From Adenophora triphylla var. japonica (lineage: Eukaryota; Streptophyta; Magnoliopsida; Asterales; Campanulaceae): a stretch of DNA of 64,000 bases. Position numbers and translations under genes: made by a program. Each line of letters opens with the position of its first letter. Within the stretch, counting starts at the first letter, position 1. The stretch is taken from assembly GCA_022495995.1 (NCBI GenBank), contig JAFEMH010000743.1:170001-234000 (forward strand), written 5' to 3'. This document shows positions 32,452 through 44,750 of the stretch, piece after piece. Under the pieces are notes generated by a model. That model did not search any database, was not told the origin of the DNA, and worked only from the letters and a program-made list of their open reading frames with translations.

Positions 32452-32900
32452 GTTGACCTTGCCGTCCAGAGTATCCACCCATTGTCATTGCAGACAAAAT
32501 AATTGATTAATGTTTTATTGTAGTTTTGCTAGCGTGTAGCGAGTCAAGAGTTGACCGTGCTTGAACTCATCAAAGAATGTTTTAACCGTTATGAATTTGT
32601 AGGTTAAATGAAAAGAGTTTTTCGAAACACAAGCAATTGATGCTTATTGTATTTTTTTGTATTTTAGACCGAACCAATGATGGCTGCCTACGTTCCCCTT
32701 TTACAATTGGACTAAGGGGCTCAGGTCACCGTAGTTCGACACTTTAGGTGAATTTGAGAAAAACAAAGACAAAAGAAGCGCGACCACTGTTTTTACTGGA
32801 TCATTAGCGGGAATGTATCCAGTTGGGTATTACTCTTTTAGCACTTTAATTTTACTGAGAGGACGGTGTATGGGGAAGGTGAGTTGACTCGTGCTCTTCC
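32452..32900. other. Convergent intergenic region of B
   Basis: About 450 bp between the antisense gene and the end of pol. It shares words with E1 14590-15340 (TGACCGTGCTTGAACTCATC near 32549; GCCTACGT; GTAGTTCGACACT). It lacks the GCTCGAGC repeats of E1. No gene. Confidence 0.45.
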
Positions 32901-34025
32901 TCAAACGAAGGATCTGCAGAGCTTGCTTCCGTTCACGGGGTTAACGAAAGGGTTTCCGTCCAAGTACGCTAGCTTCATGGCTCCTCAGGAGAAGATTCTT
33001 TGTACCACGAACGGTCCTATCCGGGTAGGCTCCCACTTTCCGAGGGGATTGGTGCGTAGGAGGCTTTTCCTTTAGCACCAAGTCACCTTCTACGATGTCT
33101 CGTATCTTGACTTTCTTATCGAATGCTCGGGCCATTACGCTTTGGTAGGCTCGAGTATGTTCCATGGCTTTCAATCTGCGCTCGTCGAGTAGAGCAAGTT
33201 CGTCGTGACGGCTCTGTAGCCATTCGACTTCATTGATCCCGTTTTCCAAGAGGACTCGGAGGGATGGAATTTCCAATTCCACGGGCAACATCGCTTCCAT
33301 TCCGTAGGTAGCGCGAACGGAGTCTCCCCTGTGGCGGTTCGGCGATGTTCGGTATCCCCGAGAGGGCTAAATGTAGCTTTTCGGGCCGGTCCCGACCTGC
33401 GAGTGGTCATCTTTCGATTATCATGGCGAGAGTTTTGTTGGGTGCCTCTCTTGCACCATTGGTTTGTGGTGCATAAGGAGAAGACTTGTGACGTGTGACT
33501 ACGGGTCGGTCGGTAGTTGGTCACAATCTCCTTGAAGTGAGTCCCATTGTCGGATATGATCTCGTTGGGCACTCCGTATCGGCACATGATGTTCTCTCGG
33601 ATGAACTCGGCCACCTTCTTAGAATTCGGTACCTTGTACGATCTGGCTTCTACCCATTTGGTGAAGTAGTCGGCTGCGACTAAGATGAACTCGTGACCAT
33701 TGCTCCCTGGTGGAGTGATCTTGCCGATGACATCGATTCCCCATGTGACGAAAGGCCATGGCGTAGTCATGCAATAGAGCTCATGTGGAGGAATGTGATT
33801 GAGGTTGGAGAACCGATTGACATTTGTCGCGGCTTCGGACGAAGCTGGATGCGATCTGTTTCCATTGATATCCAGTAGTATCCCATACGGAGAATGATCT
33901 GTGTCAATGCTCGGGCGTTCATGTGCGGACCGCGAGTTCCGTTGTGAACTTCGTTCATTAGCTCGGCGGCTTTTTCTTTGTTTACACCGAAGGAGTGGCC
34001 CTTGGTGGCGCTTCTTGTACAACAT
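32901..34025 (-). pseudogene. pol: B integrase
   Basis: Sense-strand integrase of internal 1. The first Asp (TWGIDVIGKITPPG) and middle Asp (IISDNGTHF) are present in one open stretch. After about NGTHFKE the frame is lost, so the Glu segment is not readable in that frame. The zinc region upstream is partly seen (MNEVHNGTRGPHMNARA). The C-terminal part, DERRLKAMEHTRAYQSVMARA, is at about 33100-33200, and NPVNGSKL lies before the stop at 32901-32903. It would join the element DNA to the host; this copy is not functional. Confidence 0.82.
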
Positions 34026-35300
34026 ACCCCCGAATGACGAAATGGGATGCCGGGCATTTTAATGCCATCATGTTTTGGCTTTGATCCCTTCTTTGTATTT
34101 TCCATCTTCATTTGTGAAGGAAGCTTCTCCGCTTTGGAGAATGCTTGGTAAATCTGATTGTACCGGGGTTCGTCGATCGTTTCTTTTTCTTTTTCGATCT
34201 CACGGCAATAGGCGGGTGTTTCCGTCTGCCTATTACGAGGGGTTTCTTGCTTTCCCATCGGGAATTTCGACAAAGAGGCGAGGGTTGCCGGGCGTCTGCG
34301 AGCGGTTCTGTCTCTTGGCAAATAATGAAAAGAGATGTCCTTGAAGCGAGCAATGAGCTCCTCCATGTACGTATGGTACTTACAGGCGAGAATCTACCGT
34401 CTTCCATTTGTTGGACACTTGATTGATGATCAATCTTTGAGTCTCCATATACATCCGGCTACGAGATGTTGCGCTCGAGGCGGCTTCCGGACTGCTGCTG
34501 CACGAGCTTCGTATTACTTTGCATTGTTGGTTGCTTCAAAATTCGGCTTGATGGCTATGGGAGTATGCTCGTCCTTGGGATCGACAAGGAGCATTCCAAT
34601 ACCATTCCCCTTCTTGTTGGCTGCCCCATCGAAGAAGAGTTGCCGGCGGTTTGCTTGCTGTCGAGTGAGAAGATTCCGTCATCAGGGGTGCGGATCGGGA
34701 CCCTTAGGTTCCTTTGCTTGGGAAGTCGGCCGGTGATCTGCCATGACTCTACCCTTTGTTGATTTTCGACCATGTACTTGATGTCGAACTCGGCCGGGAA
34801 GAATGACCACTTGGCTAGCCGCATTGACGGGGATGGCTTGTCAAAGAGATATCGGACGGGGTCCACTTTGGAGACCGGGAGTGCGAATGCGGCTTGCATG
34901 TAGTGTTTCGGTTTCCCGACTACCCATACCAAGGCGGTACAAGTTTTCTCGATCTTTGAGTATTTGAGTTCACTTCCTTGAAGCTTAAAACCGGCTTACG
35001 AAGTAGATTGCATGCTCAACCTTGGAATCTTTCTGTTCTTGTGCCGGCATTGCTCAGATTGACGTGTACATTGCGTCGAGATACGGGAGTAGTGGCTTGT
35101 CTTCATGTGGCGGGCACAAAATTGGGGGATTCACCAAGTAGGTCTTGATCTTCTCAAAATTTGTTTGGCACTCGGAGTCCCATTTGATGTCGGCATTCTT
35201 TTTCATCGGTTTGAACATGGGCTCGCGAGAGATGTCAAGCTGGTTGATGAAGCGACTAATGTGCTTGAAGTCTTCCCATGAAGCTCTTCACTTACGTCGG
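34026..35300 (-). pseudogene. pol: B RNase H, second RNase H and linker to integrase
   Basis: RNase H C-terminal part with VDPVRYLFDKPSPSMRLAKW and FFPAEFDIKYMVENQ at 34750-34870. Next, in sense, a second RNase H with FFDGAANKKGNG-like sequence near 34640-34620 and a NNAKYEA-like segment near 34520. The linker toward integrase follows. Several frames are used. The double RNase H marks the Tat branch and shows what E1 has lost. Confidence 0.7.
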
Positions 35301-36064
35301 GGTTTGAGGCGGCTTCATGTCGATGATGGCCTTGATTTTCTTGGGATCGGCTTCGATACCTCTTTACGTAACCATGTACCCCGGTACCTTGCCGCGCTTG
35401 ACGCCGAAGGTGCACTTTGCGGGTTTAGTCTCATGGAGTGCTTTACAGTCTGTTGAAGAACTTTCTCGGATCTGTCATGTCTTTGCATGTCGATCCCCCT
35501 GGAGTGGATGATCATGTCGTCGACATATACTTCGATTTCTTTGTGAATCATGTCATGGAAGAGAGGCTGTTGCGGCCGGGTAAGTAGCCCCAGCGTTCTT
35601 CGGACCGAACGGCATGGCCGTGTAACAGTATGTCCCCATGGAGTGGTGAAGGCGATCTTGGCTTGATCCTCCTCGGACATTTTGATCTGGTTGTATCCGG
35701 CGAACCCGTCCACGAAGGACTTTACTTCGAAATTTGCCGTGGTGTCGACCGGCATGTCGATGTTAGGCGGTGGGAAATCATCTTTAGGGCTGGCCTTGTT
35801 GAGATCCCGGAAATCCACGCGGCATCGACCTTTCCGTTGGCCTTGGTGACCGTCACGATGTTGGAGAGCCAAGTCGGAGTACTCAATCACTCTGATGAAA
35901 CCAACTCGGAGCATCTTCTCAATTTCTTCTTTTACTTGCAAGGACCACTCTGGCTTGATCTTGCGCGGCTTACATTTGACAGGCTTGGATTCGGGATCCG
36001 GGGAATTACGTGCTCCACGATTGAGGGATCGAGTCTGGCATGTCTGATATGACCGGGCGAACAC
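35301..36064 (-). pseudogene. pol: B reverse transcriptase
   Basis: The open stretch 35315-36064 contains KPEWSLQVKEEIEKMLRVGF, CRVDFRDLNKASPKDDFP, FVDGFAGYNQIKMSEEDQA and the catalytic YVDDMIIHS box near 35516. Between the QIKMSEED part and YVDD the GLKNA segment is scrambled by two shifts. The enzyme copies the element RNA; this copy is damaged. Confidence 0.85.
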
Positions 36065-38250
36065 GTCAACATACTCCCGGAGGAGGCTTATCGGGGCTTC
36101 TTTTACGCATCGGCGAAAAGCGCCCGCTTGTGTCTCTTTAGGCTCTTGCGCGACCCCGGGTTCACTTTGGTCATAACCTCTTCGGCGGCTTGGGCCCGGT
36201 TGTCCTCTTGGTCAACTACACGCTCGAGAACTTCCTTAATGTATTGTTCGTTTAATGTGTACGCTTCTTTATCAATTGAATTATTAACGTCTTTTAAGTT
36301 GTTTGTTAACTTATCGGTTGTTAAAGTGGCAATGAGAGGATACTCAGAAAGGTCGGACTTTTCATTAAACAAGAACGGAAATACATGGTTGGCTACATTA
36401 TCATGGTCCTCGGCGTAAGGCCGTTGGATGACTCGGAAGGGCTGGACTCGACAGGAGGCCGGCTCGAGAGGGTTTGAGACCGGGTTTAGGGAGATGTGGG
36501 TGCGGGCCCGGCTTGTCTTCCGGTTACACTGGCTTGCCCTTGGTCGGTGAAAGTTACCCAATTCTTCGATGGCATTCTTGGATGCTTGATGAGGGTTCGG
36601 GGATCGAGAGGCTTGGCCTGCTGTCCCAATCATGGCGATCATCTTTGTTTCGGAGCCCGGTCAATCGGGTTTGGCACCTCCATGACTTCTTCAAAAAGAC
36701 TCTGTAGAGGCTGGTCCAGAGAGCGTCTTCTATGAATTCTGGTTCCTTCCGCTTTGGAGTTCTTGTCTCGAATGTGGCCTCGGTGGCTGATCCGAACAAT
36801 TTGTTTCCCATGGAGAGTACCTTGAGTTGCTCCTCCAAGTCGGGATTCCCTTGAATGTGTGCTCGTCTTTGGCTGTGGTGGCGGTTGGTCCAGGTAGAGC
36901 TGTGATGTCGAGAACGCTCCCCTTATCGGATTAGCTTTGAGTCCTCTGAAACGCTTGAGGTCCGTGCTATTTGTTCCATTCTTCCTGTAGTCTCGGTGCG
37001 ACTATCCACTGCTTCTTTCTCATCTTCATCGGTTCCACGTCGGTCCCCTCGGTTCTGTCATCGGTTCAGCTTGTCGGTCCCCTCGGATTCTGGTCGGTTC
37101 CTTTGTCGGTCCCCTCGGTTACTGCTGTCGGTTCCACTTGGTGAAGTAATGAGCGAGGTCAAAGCTGTAAGGTCGGAGGTTGGGTGTGCCGTCGGAGGTT
37201 CCCCTTTTACGGGCTCTTTGCCTTGGTGCGGGCGAGCCTTTTGTCTTCCTTGATATCGGCGGTGTTGGCACGTAGCGAAGCCCCTGGATCGTGGTGTGGT
37301 CCTTGACTTGATAACTTGGTGTTGGCCTTGTAGCCTTTTGCCGAGCCCCGGTCACAGGATGAAGTTCATGAGTTTCATCATCCTCATGGCGGGAGGAATG
37401 CAGTCGTGAGACAATGGAAGGTCCACGTTGCATATTTGGATCTTGGAGGTCTCCAGAGTGAATCAAGTTAATGGCATGTCATCACTATGCTTGATTTCTA
37501 ACACTGGAATGTCGTTGGTGCTGGTCCCCTCAGTGGTCCTTTCCTATGTCGGAGGCTGACTCTGCCTTGCGGGGAAGACTTTCACAGATGTTTTCGGGGT
37601 GGCTGCCGGAAGCGTTCCCGAGGTTGATCTGACTCGTAGCAGGGTGAGGAGCTTGGTCTCCTTCGCTGTTGCCCTTGGCCTTAGCGGCGCTTGAGGGTAT
37701 AAGCTTGACTGACGGCACGGGCCGGTTGCCAGCTGGGCCGGTACTCGAAAGTAGTGATGAGCTCACGAGCTCACTTGGCCAGGGCCTCGTTTACCATGAG
37801 CGAGCGATCGTCGAGGTGACCTTGGTATTGCGAATCGACGATAAGGACCGGATCCCTTGGTATCATCGGGATATACGGAATAGATGATGTTGACGAAGTC
37901 GTCGTCAACCACTTGATCGAGAGGGATTCTTCGTCGTGTCAACCGGTAACTTCCAATTGTTGGATAGGCTATGCATGCTTGGACGTTGAGCTTGACAATT
38001 TCCATGGTATTGGAACCTTGGTCGTAGGTGACGATCGGAAGGAGTTCCGTCCTCAAAGCGAGCATGTGAATGCGGAGGTGCGCCGCGGAGTGCACGCGTC
38101 CTCGACTCCGGAGAGTCTGATTCATCATCATCGACGGTTCAATCCAAACGTAGGGACGTATTGCGTCAGTTGCGTTCTTTGGAGCGGCTAGGAAAACATC
38201 ATGCTCTTCGTTGGAGAAGAGGTGCACGGGTCGTTCCTCGTGGAGGACAT
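36065..38250 (-). pseudogene. B spacer between protease and RT
   Basis: Long pre-RT spacer, as expected for Ogre/Tat-like elements. Readable pieces are YIKEVLERVVDQEDNRAQAA near 36200 and DDDFVNIIYSVYPDDTKGSG near 37880. Its low-complexity 'cggtcccctcggtt' repeats lie at 37020-37140. No known domain recognised. Confidence 0.5.
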
Positions 38251-39170
38251 CCCATACAACTTCCATGCATTCATCACGAGAATGACGGTGCTTGTTGACC
38301 TTTATCACAAAGATCTCTTCGCACAGGCGGGGGCCGAGAGAGTTGGTTTGGAGAATGCGACAAATCTCCGATTGGAGGCAGGGGTTTACGTGCCCGCATC
38401 ATGGCGATATTCGGCGTTTCCTTCCAATCGCCTCCAAATGTTGGAAACGGCAGTTGAACTTGATGTATCGGACGCTTCGAGTGCACTTTGCTCGAGTACG
38501 TTTACATAGTTAGCATCTCCGGACTACGAGGATTCGATGAGATTTGCCCCGATAGTCCCTTGGTTGATTCGAAGGAGGTAACCCGGTGCACGAGTGCGGA
38601 CACGCTTAGCTATTGAATCGGCTTCGTTTCCTATGAGGAAACTATCCCCTCGGATGACTTCGAGATCTCCCTGCCGGTTAATGAACTTAACACACTTTGA
38701 TGGAGAGTGGAAGCTATGGCTTTCATGTGGTGTAGCAAGGCGTCCCAAAAGAGCTGTGAACTCGGATGGAATGTCCATCACGTGGAATTTTGCTTTGGCA
38801 CCATTTGGGTTTCGAACCGAGTTCCCGAGTCACCGTCCCCAGGATGGGACGAGACGAGCTGTCGTAGGCCTTGATAGTCCGAGTAGACGGAATCAAGTGG
38901 CTTTCATTGATACGGAGGGCTCGCATCATGCTGAGAAGGAGAACATTAACGGCTGACTCGTTATCTACCAATACTCCGGGGAGTGATATGGTGTTGAGCT
39001 TGAGAGTGATGTACGAGCTTCGTTGTGCCCCGAGGCATCTCTCGGTAGGTCTTCATCACGAACGTGATCATCTTGCCATACGAGACGGGAGTCGTAGATC
39101 TCGTCTCTATCCGTAGAAGGAGAGTCATCCGGCCATCCGTTTCTGTCTTCCTCTTGCGAGGTAAAGCCTT
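38251..39170 (-). pseudogene. pol: B protease (internal 1)
   Basis: Retropepsin-like region with VDNESAVNVLLLSMMRALRI (D-N-E-S at the active site, where internal 2 has D-N-G-S) and MDIPSEFTALLG. KCVKFINRQGDLEVIRGDSF follows. Frames change within the domain, near 38770. Internal 2 (44751 onward) is a much cleaner copy of the same stretch. Confidence 0.72.
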
Positions 39171-41371
39171 TCTTTGGAACCTCGGGAGTGTGTTGAGGCT
39201 ACCTGTGGCGGTTGCCGCCCTTGGTTAGCACATTGATCGAGTGTGAGTGCCAAGGCGGCCTTTGATCTTCCTTTACCTGGTCCGAGCTCGGAAGGCTGGA
39301 CAAATTGAATCTTAGGCGATCCCGCGGGGGGTTAGGCTTACGGCGCGATAAGATTACCAAGATGCTGAGGTATTCCGGTGTCCCAGGGTCTGAATTACGG
39401 TTTCGGCGGGACTTTTCGGCTTTCCCACCCCCTGTTTGCTCTAAAGCCGCTTGGCACAGAGGCAAGGAGGGCTGGAGTACGATGCGTAGTAGTCGAACCT
39501 CCGGAAGGTTCTCGAGTGTACCTACCATTTGGTATCCCCGGCTTCGTATCTTTCTCTCGATTCTTTGTTGAGAGGATTTCTTCTTTTGTTTTCTCGGAGG
39601 ATTGCTCAGGACGGTTTCTCGGGACTCGTACTCCGGGCGGGCGGAGCGATCACAAACATCGTAGGCGATGTGGACATTAGAGGAGGATCCAGGTGAAAGA
39701 GGCGGGCGGTTACGTGGCACTCTTCTTGGGCACCCACTCAATGGAATTCACATGTTATTGTTCGGAAAAGGGTTTCCCGGCGTATTGGGCCACGGGGGCG
39801 CTCCAACTTGCCTTCTTCTATCAAGTTACGGATTTCGTATCGTAACCCCAAACGGTTGTCGGTGGTATGGCCGTGATGCGATGGAAGGCGCGTATTTGCT
39901 CTTGTCCGCATTGGCTACGGGATTCTTGGGTTTGTAATTGGCAACGGGTTTAAGGAGACCCTCCTTGATTAACCCTTCCGGCATCTTGCTCGGTGGCATG
40001 TCCAACTTGTCGAAGTGTACGGCAGTACATACGAGTAGAATTGTTGCTTTGTGGGAGGCGGGTTTACATTACCCATTGTTGTCCACGATGGATGTAGTTG
40101 ACAGACGTATCTTTCCCTTTGCTTAGGGGCCGGTGCGGGATTGAATGCAAGCTGGCGAGCGGTATCAGTATGGGCGTGCGGTAGCCAACTTTTCCTTGAG
40201 ATCCTTCTCGAAGCTGTGAACCGGCATTGACCATGGCCGGAGATCTTGGAAGAAATTGTGGCCCGATGAGAGTTCGATGGACGGTCTTAAGCGGGACTTG
40301 AAGATCCGCATCTGTTCGTCTTTGGAGAGTGGCTCCATGATCTCGGAGAGTTTCCGGCTCCATCTCTTGTAGAATTCCCCAACACTTTCATCCGCTTTAC
40401 GCTCGGTGGTGATTAAGTCCTCGCGACTTGTTTCCCACTCTAAGTTGGATCTGTGCCGTTCCGGGAAGATGTTACTAATCTGTTCCCAGGTGTGGCGATC
40501 CGCGAGCTTGACCCTCGAAACCATCGTAACGCCGAACTTTTGAGCGTATCTTTGGAAGTGGTCGGCCATTTCTTTGGAGGGTTGCTCCTTTTGCTCATCA
40601 TGCCGAGAACGTAGGTGTCGACGTGCGTTTGAGACATTCGGTTCCGTCGAATCGGTCCATCTCAGGCATTCGAACTTGGCGGGGAGAGGCGTGACCATTC
40701 CGGATCTATGTAGATTTGAGCGTTTCCTGCTTTGAGCTGCTCATGGTGGATTTTAGGTCTTTCATCTGCTCGACCATCCAGGCTAAGGTTGGGTCCAGTG
40801 GTGGACTTTGAGGCTCGGCGCCGGGTGCTACCACGTGAGCGGTAGTGATTGGAGGTGGAAGGCTTGGTATATGAGAATATATGGGGCCTTTTACGGCTGT
40901 ATCGGGGTTTGTCCCCGGTGTTTAGAGATTCGTGTATAGGCAACGGGACGAACCGGGAGGGTATTGAGGGATATTGGCATCTGAGATGGTCCAGCGGTGC
41001 GTGGTGATATTGAGTGATAGGAGTAGCCTTTGGGTGGCCAAAAATGACAGGGGTTGCCACGAGAGGTGGCAACATGGTGCCTAGGTCATTTGTTTCCTTG
41101 GTTGGAAGGCATCCAGTAAGTTGGCGGGGAGGAACACGGTTGAAGGTTTGGTGAAGCTGGTTTCGGGGAATCGTCATCCTCGACCGGGACAAAAGTACCG
41201 TCGGCCCGGGGATAGCTGCTATACCACGCTCATTCGGAAAGGCTGTACCATGAAATTGCGATCTTCTTTACGCCTCTTGTGAACCTCACAAGCCCGGATG
41301 GCTTCTTCCAATGTCATATACATTACGGTGGCGGGGTCCTTCCCGTCACGATTTCTCGGTGAGCTAGACAT
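39171..41371 (-). pseudogene. gag: B gag (internal 1)
   Basis: It starts at 41371 (MSSSPRNRDGKDP) by match with internal 2. MTLEEAIRACEVHKRRKED follows, then fragments in several frames: SQTHVDTYVLGMMSK near 40637 and ESVGEFYKRWSRKLSEIMEP near 40370. Compared with internal 2, many CTG or CAG triplets are replaced by CG, CCG or CGG, often with loss of a base, which breaks the frame. Confidence 0.75.
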
Positions 41372-42656
41372 GTCGGAAATTCTGGTGAGGAGGCGAGGAA
41401 CCGAAGAGCTGTACGGCTGCCGTAACGGTGATCTGGCAAGGCGGCGGCCGGAAATCGAACCACTTTGCTCGCTATGCGGGAACGAAAGGAAGGGTTTAGG
41501 CTTCGGAAAAGGGATTTGGCTCAAGGTTTTCGGGCTTGTGCAATGTGCGATTACCGATTAATGTTTACTTAAAGCGCGTTTTCTCAGAGTCCTAATCGGT
41601 TGGAAAAGAGCGAGTCTTCTTTTTCGCAACTAATCCTAGAGCTCTAATCAGTGGATCTCGTCACTACGCTTATAAGCCCCTCGTTTCCATTGTAGATCAT
41701 CTTTCTCAGGATGGACTATCCCGATCGAGGTCTGATAAGGCAAGCGAGTTCCACCGACAAAGGAAAAAGTGAACTTAAGGTTAGCTGATCACGCAAACTT
41801 TCAACGTGTGTGACGTACGGGCCACAGTCGAAGTAAACGTCCTTAAGTTAAGGCGGGGATCGTGCCAAAATTTGGGCATGACCTCTCCTGACTCGCTTGT
41901 GCGAGAGACCTTAGCTTTTAGCGTTGGCCAAGTTGTGGCTGGCACGATACATACGGCGAGGTTTGGTGACACGGCGTCACATTGAACCTTCGGGTATATT
42001 TTTCGGCAGAGCTCCGCGTCAAAGTCAAGGCTGAAAAGCTCAAGACTTCGGGTCGGGAACGACCTTTGGTCTCGAACTCTCGAGCTTGACTCGGAGTGGG
42101 GCCCGACGTAAAAAACATACAATAGGCTTTATGACACGAGCTAAGCCAAAAACCAACCGGGGTCTTGGACAAAGTGTGACACAAAGAGTGCATGGCTTAC
42201 ACGGGCTAGGATGGGATGTTTGGGACGACCCCGTGCGCCCCCGAAAGGTGTCGCGAGACCAATCGGAGTGCAAGCGATAAGGCCATCCCGGGTTAGGGGT
42301 TGTAGTGTGCGGTGTACCGAGCGGCAAGTGCACGTGAAGTGCGGTGTTAGAGGCGGCAAGTGCGCGTAGTGTGCGGTCACTAAAATTCCTTTTTCTGAGT
42401 AAAACAGAGATTTTTTTCAGAATGTGTCTTAAAGAATTTATGATGCACAGTTTAAAAGACAGCATGAAAATCAAACATGAATGGGGATGCACAAACATGG
42501 TATGATTTTGAAAAGTTGTCAATGTAATGCCTTTGAAACAAAACCGTTCGAGGTTTAAAGGAACTCACACACACGAAAACGAGGAAGGGTAAACGAAAGT
42601 TTGACCCACGGAAGGCTTTTTAGAAAACAACGGTAGTTTTGAAAAAAGTATCCTTG
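41372..42656 (-). other. B gag leader (internal 1) with hairpin
   Basis: Noncoding leader. A GCATGACCT block is followed at 41892-41905 by a CTCGC/GCGAG hairpin with loop TTGT. No gene. Confidence 0.5.
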
Positions 42657-42672
42657 TCCCCAGTAGTCGCCA
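42657..42672 (-). other. Degenerate primer binding site left of LTR B2
   Basis: TCCCCAGTAGTCGCCA on the plus strand: the tRNA-Arg type with two bases lost in the middle. Confidence 0.65.
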
Positions 42673-42675
42673 AGC

Positions 42676-44750
42676 TGAAATTACCGGGATTTCGCGCGAG
42701 CGCGCGCGGTTGTCTTTCGCGGGGGGTTGGTGTCTGAGACCTCACTTCATGGGAAGGAAAAAATGAGGAGTCGCCACGCGGTTTTTGTATTTTGAGCCCA
42801 AACGTTGAGAAACGGCTTATTGAAAATGGTGTCATTTTTATTGGTAGCAAAAACATAGGAAAAGGCTTTGAAAAGGGGGATCATTTTTATTGGCAGCAAA
42901 AACGAGTAAAAAGCTTTTAGTACCAGAGATTGTTAGGTTCGGAGGTCAAGTTACGTTTCGGGTAGAGTATTACGAGATCGCCCGAAACGCCTCGCATGAC
43001 GAGTCTTTCTACCTTTCTCGAAATTGTGTGTTTGTGTGTGTGTGTTTTGAAATGGGGGCTTGAATGACAAGCTTAATCTTGGTTTGAATGTCAAACGTTG
43101 ATTAGGTGACTTTGTTTGAAAAGACGAGCGTTTGAATGACAAACGTCGGTTTTGAGTTTGAAATGATCGTTTGCGTGGCAAACGTCGATTTTGAGTTTGA
43201 AATGAGCGTTTGCGTGGCAAACGTCGATTTTGAGTTTGAAATGAGCGTTTGCGTGGCAAACGTCGATTTTGAGTTTGAAAAGGAGTTCGAAGGTCGAACT
43301 CCGGTTTTTTGAACCGGGAATGTCATTGTTAACGATTTTTACGGGAAAAAACGTATTAAATGATTTTAAGTGTCAAATGGCGGCTTTTAGTTTGAAGATG
43401 AGCGTTTGGAGGCCAAACGTCATGTCGCGCGTTTTGAAAGAGAGTTCGACGGACGAACTCCGGTTTTGAACCGGGCATTACATTGTTAACGATTTTTACG
43501 GGAAAAATGCGTATTAAATGATATGCGATCAACGAATCGGGTTGCGACTCGGACTTTGAAAAGTAAATACTATCACGATCCAAATGGGTCGGACTTGTAA
43601 ATGACAGTATTTAAAGTGCGGTATCAACGGAATCAAACGATCCGGATTCGTAAATGACGATCAACGAGGCCAATCGGCTCGGATTTGTAAATGACGATCA
43701 ACGAGGCCAAACGGCTCGAATTTGTAAATAACAGATATTAAATGACGATCAATGGATCGATCGATCCGGAATTGGTAAATGACAATAAAAGTAAAAGGAA
43801 CGGGGTCGGAACGCCGTTTTAACCCGTGATTACTTCTCTTACGGAAAGAGAAGAGGATCGAGGGGCTAAAACGTATCGGACCCCGTTAGACGGAGGTGTC
43901 TACATTTCGATAACGACGTTCGAAACAGTTGTAGCGACTGGCGCGTAAACCGAGACGGAACAAGAGATTTAGAGAGAGGGAGTTATACCTATGGCTAGGG
44001 TCGACTCCTTTGGCTCGGGAGGTGTGTACGGGACACGGAAAGTTATTCGAAAGGTTGTTTCGAAGTAGTAAGGTGCGTATTTGATCGAAATACGAAGGTT
44101 TCACGCGAATCGAGACGGAACGGAAGCTCGTAAGGGGTGGAAACCAGTTTGGGCCGAGAGGGTGGTGATTTTTTTGGGTAAAAAAGTCTCTTTTTTGGCT
44201 TTGACAGCCATTTCTATTTATAGGTAAAAAATGCAGTAGGAGTCCGGACGGACTTTGCCTGAATCCAGGGGGTTTTGTGGTATTTTGAGAATTTGAAGGA
44301 CTTGCTGGCAATTTCAGAAAATGTGCACAGGGAGTCCGGCCGGACTTGGCTTGCAAATCAGGGGTATTTTGGTCTTTTGGCCTTGATTTGTGATTGAAGG
44401 GTGACTAGAGGGAGGTGGCATGGCTGCCACGTGCCCTCTGAGTCACCAGCCTTATGGGAATTCGTTCCCCGGTCCCGGTTTTGTCCGTTTTTTAAAATAA
44501 CAGTCCGGAAAATGTCCGAAACGCCCCCGGAAAGTGCCGAAAAATGCGTTTTTCAGGGAAAGCCATACTTTTACGTGAGATGACATGTGTTAAGTACGGT
44601 TCGACGTCGGGATGCACAGGGCAGTCCCGGGACGTCTCGTTGGCACAGCAACGGGGAGTTTAACGAGTTCCGGTTAACCTGGAGCGGGCCAGTTAACGGA
44701 TTTCGGTTAACTTTCTGACGGATTTGGACGATCCGGATTTGGGTACTTAG
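42676..44750 (-). repeat. LTR B2
   Basis: About 2,075 bp and close to B1 in sequence. It starts TGAAATTACCGGGATTTCGC. Its outer end reads GGGTACTTAGA instead of GGGTACTTACA and runs straight into gag-pol sequence, so the terminal CA is lost. It serves as the 5' LTR of internal 1. Confidence 0.86.
44214..44346 (-). promoter_or_regulatory. LTR B2 TATA box and palindromes
   Basis: CTATAAATAG on the minus strand at 44214-44223, AGTCCGGACGGACT at 44241-44254 and AGTCCGGCCGGACT at 44333-44346; same layout as B1. Confidence 0.65.

Noticed and set aside
36996..37253. Ser/Pro-rich plus-strand ORF in the B pol spacer
   Set aside because: It is antisense to pol and made of the CGGTCCCCTCGG simple repeat.
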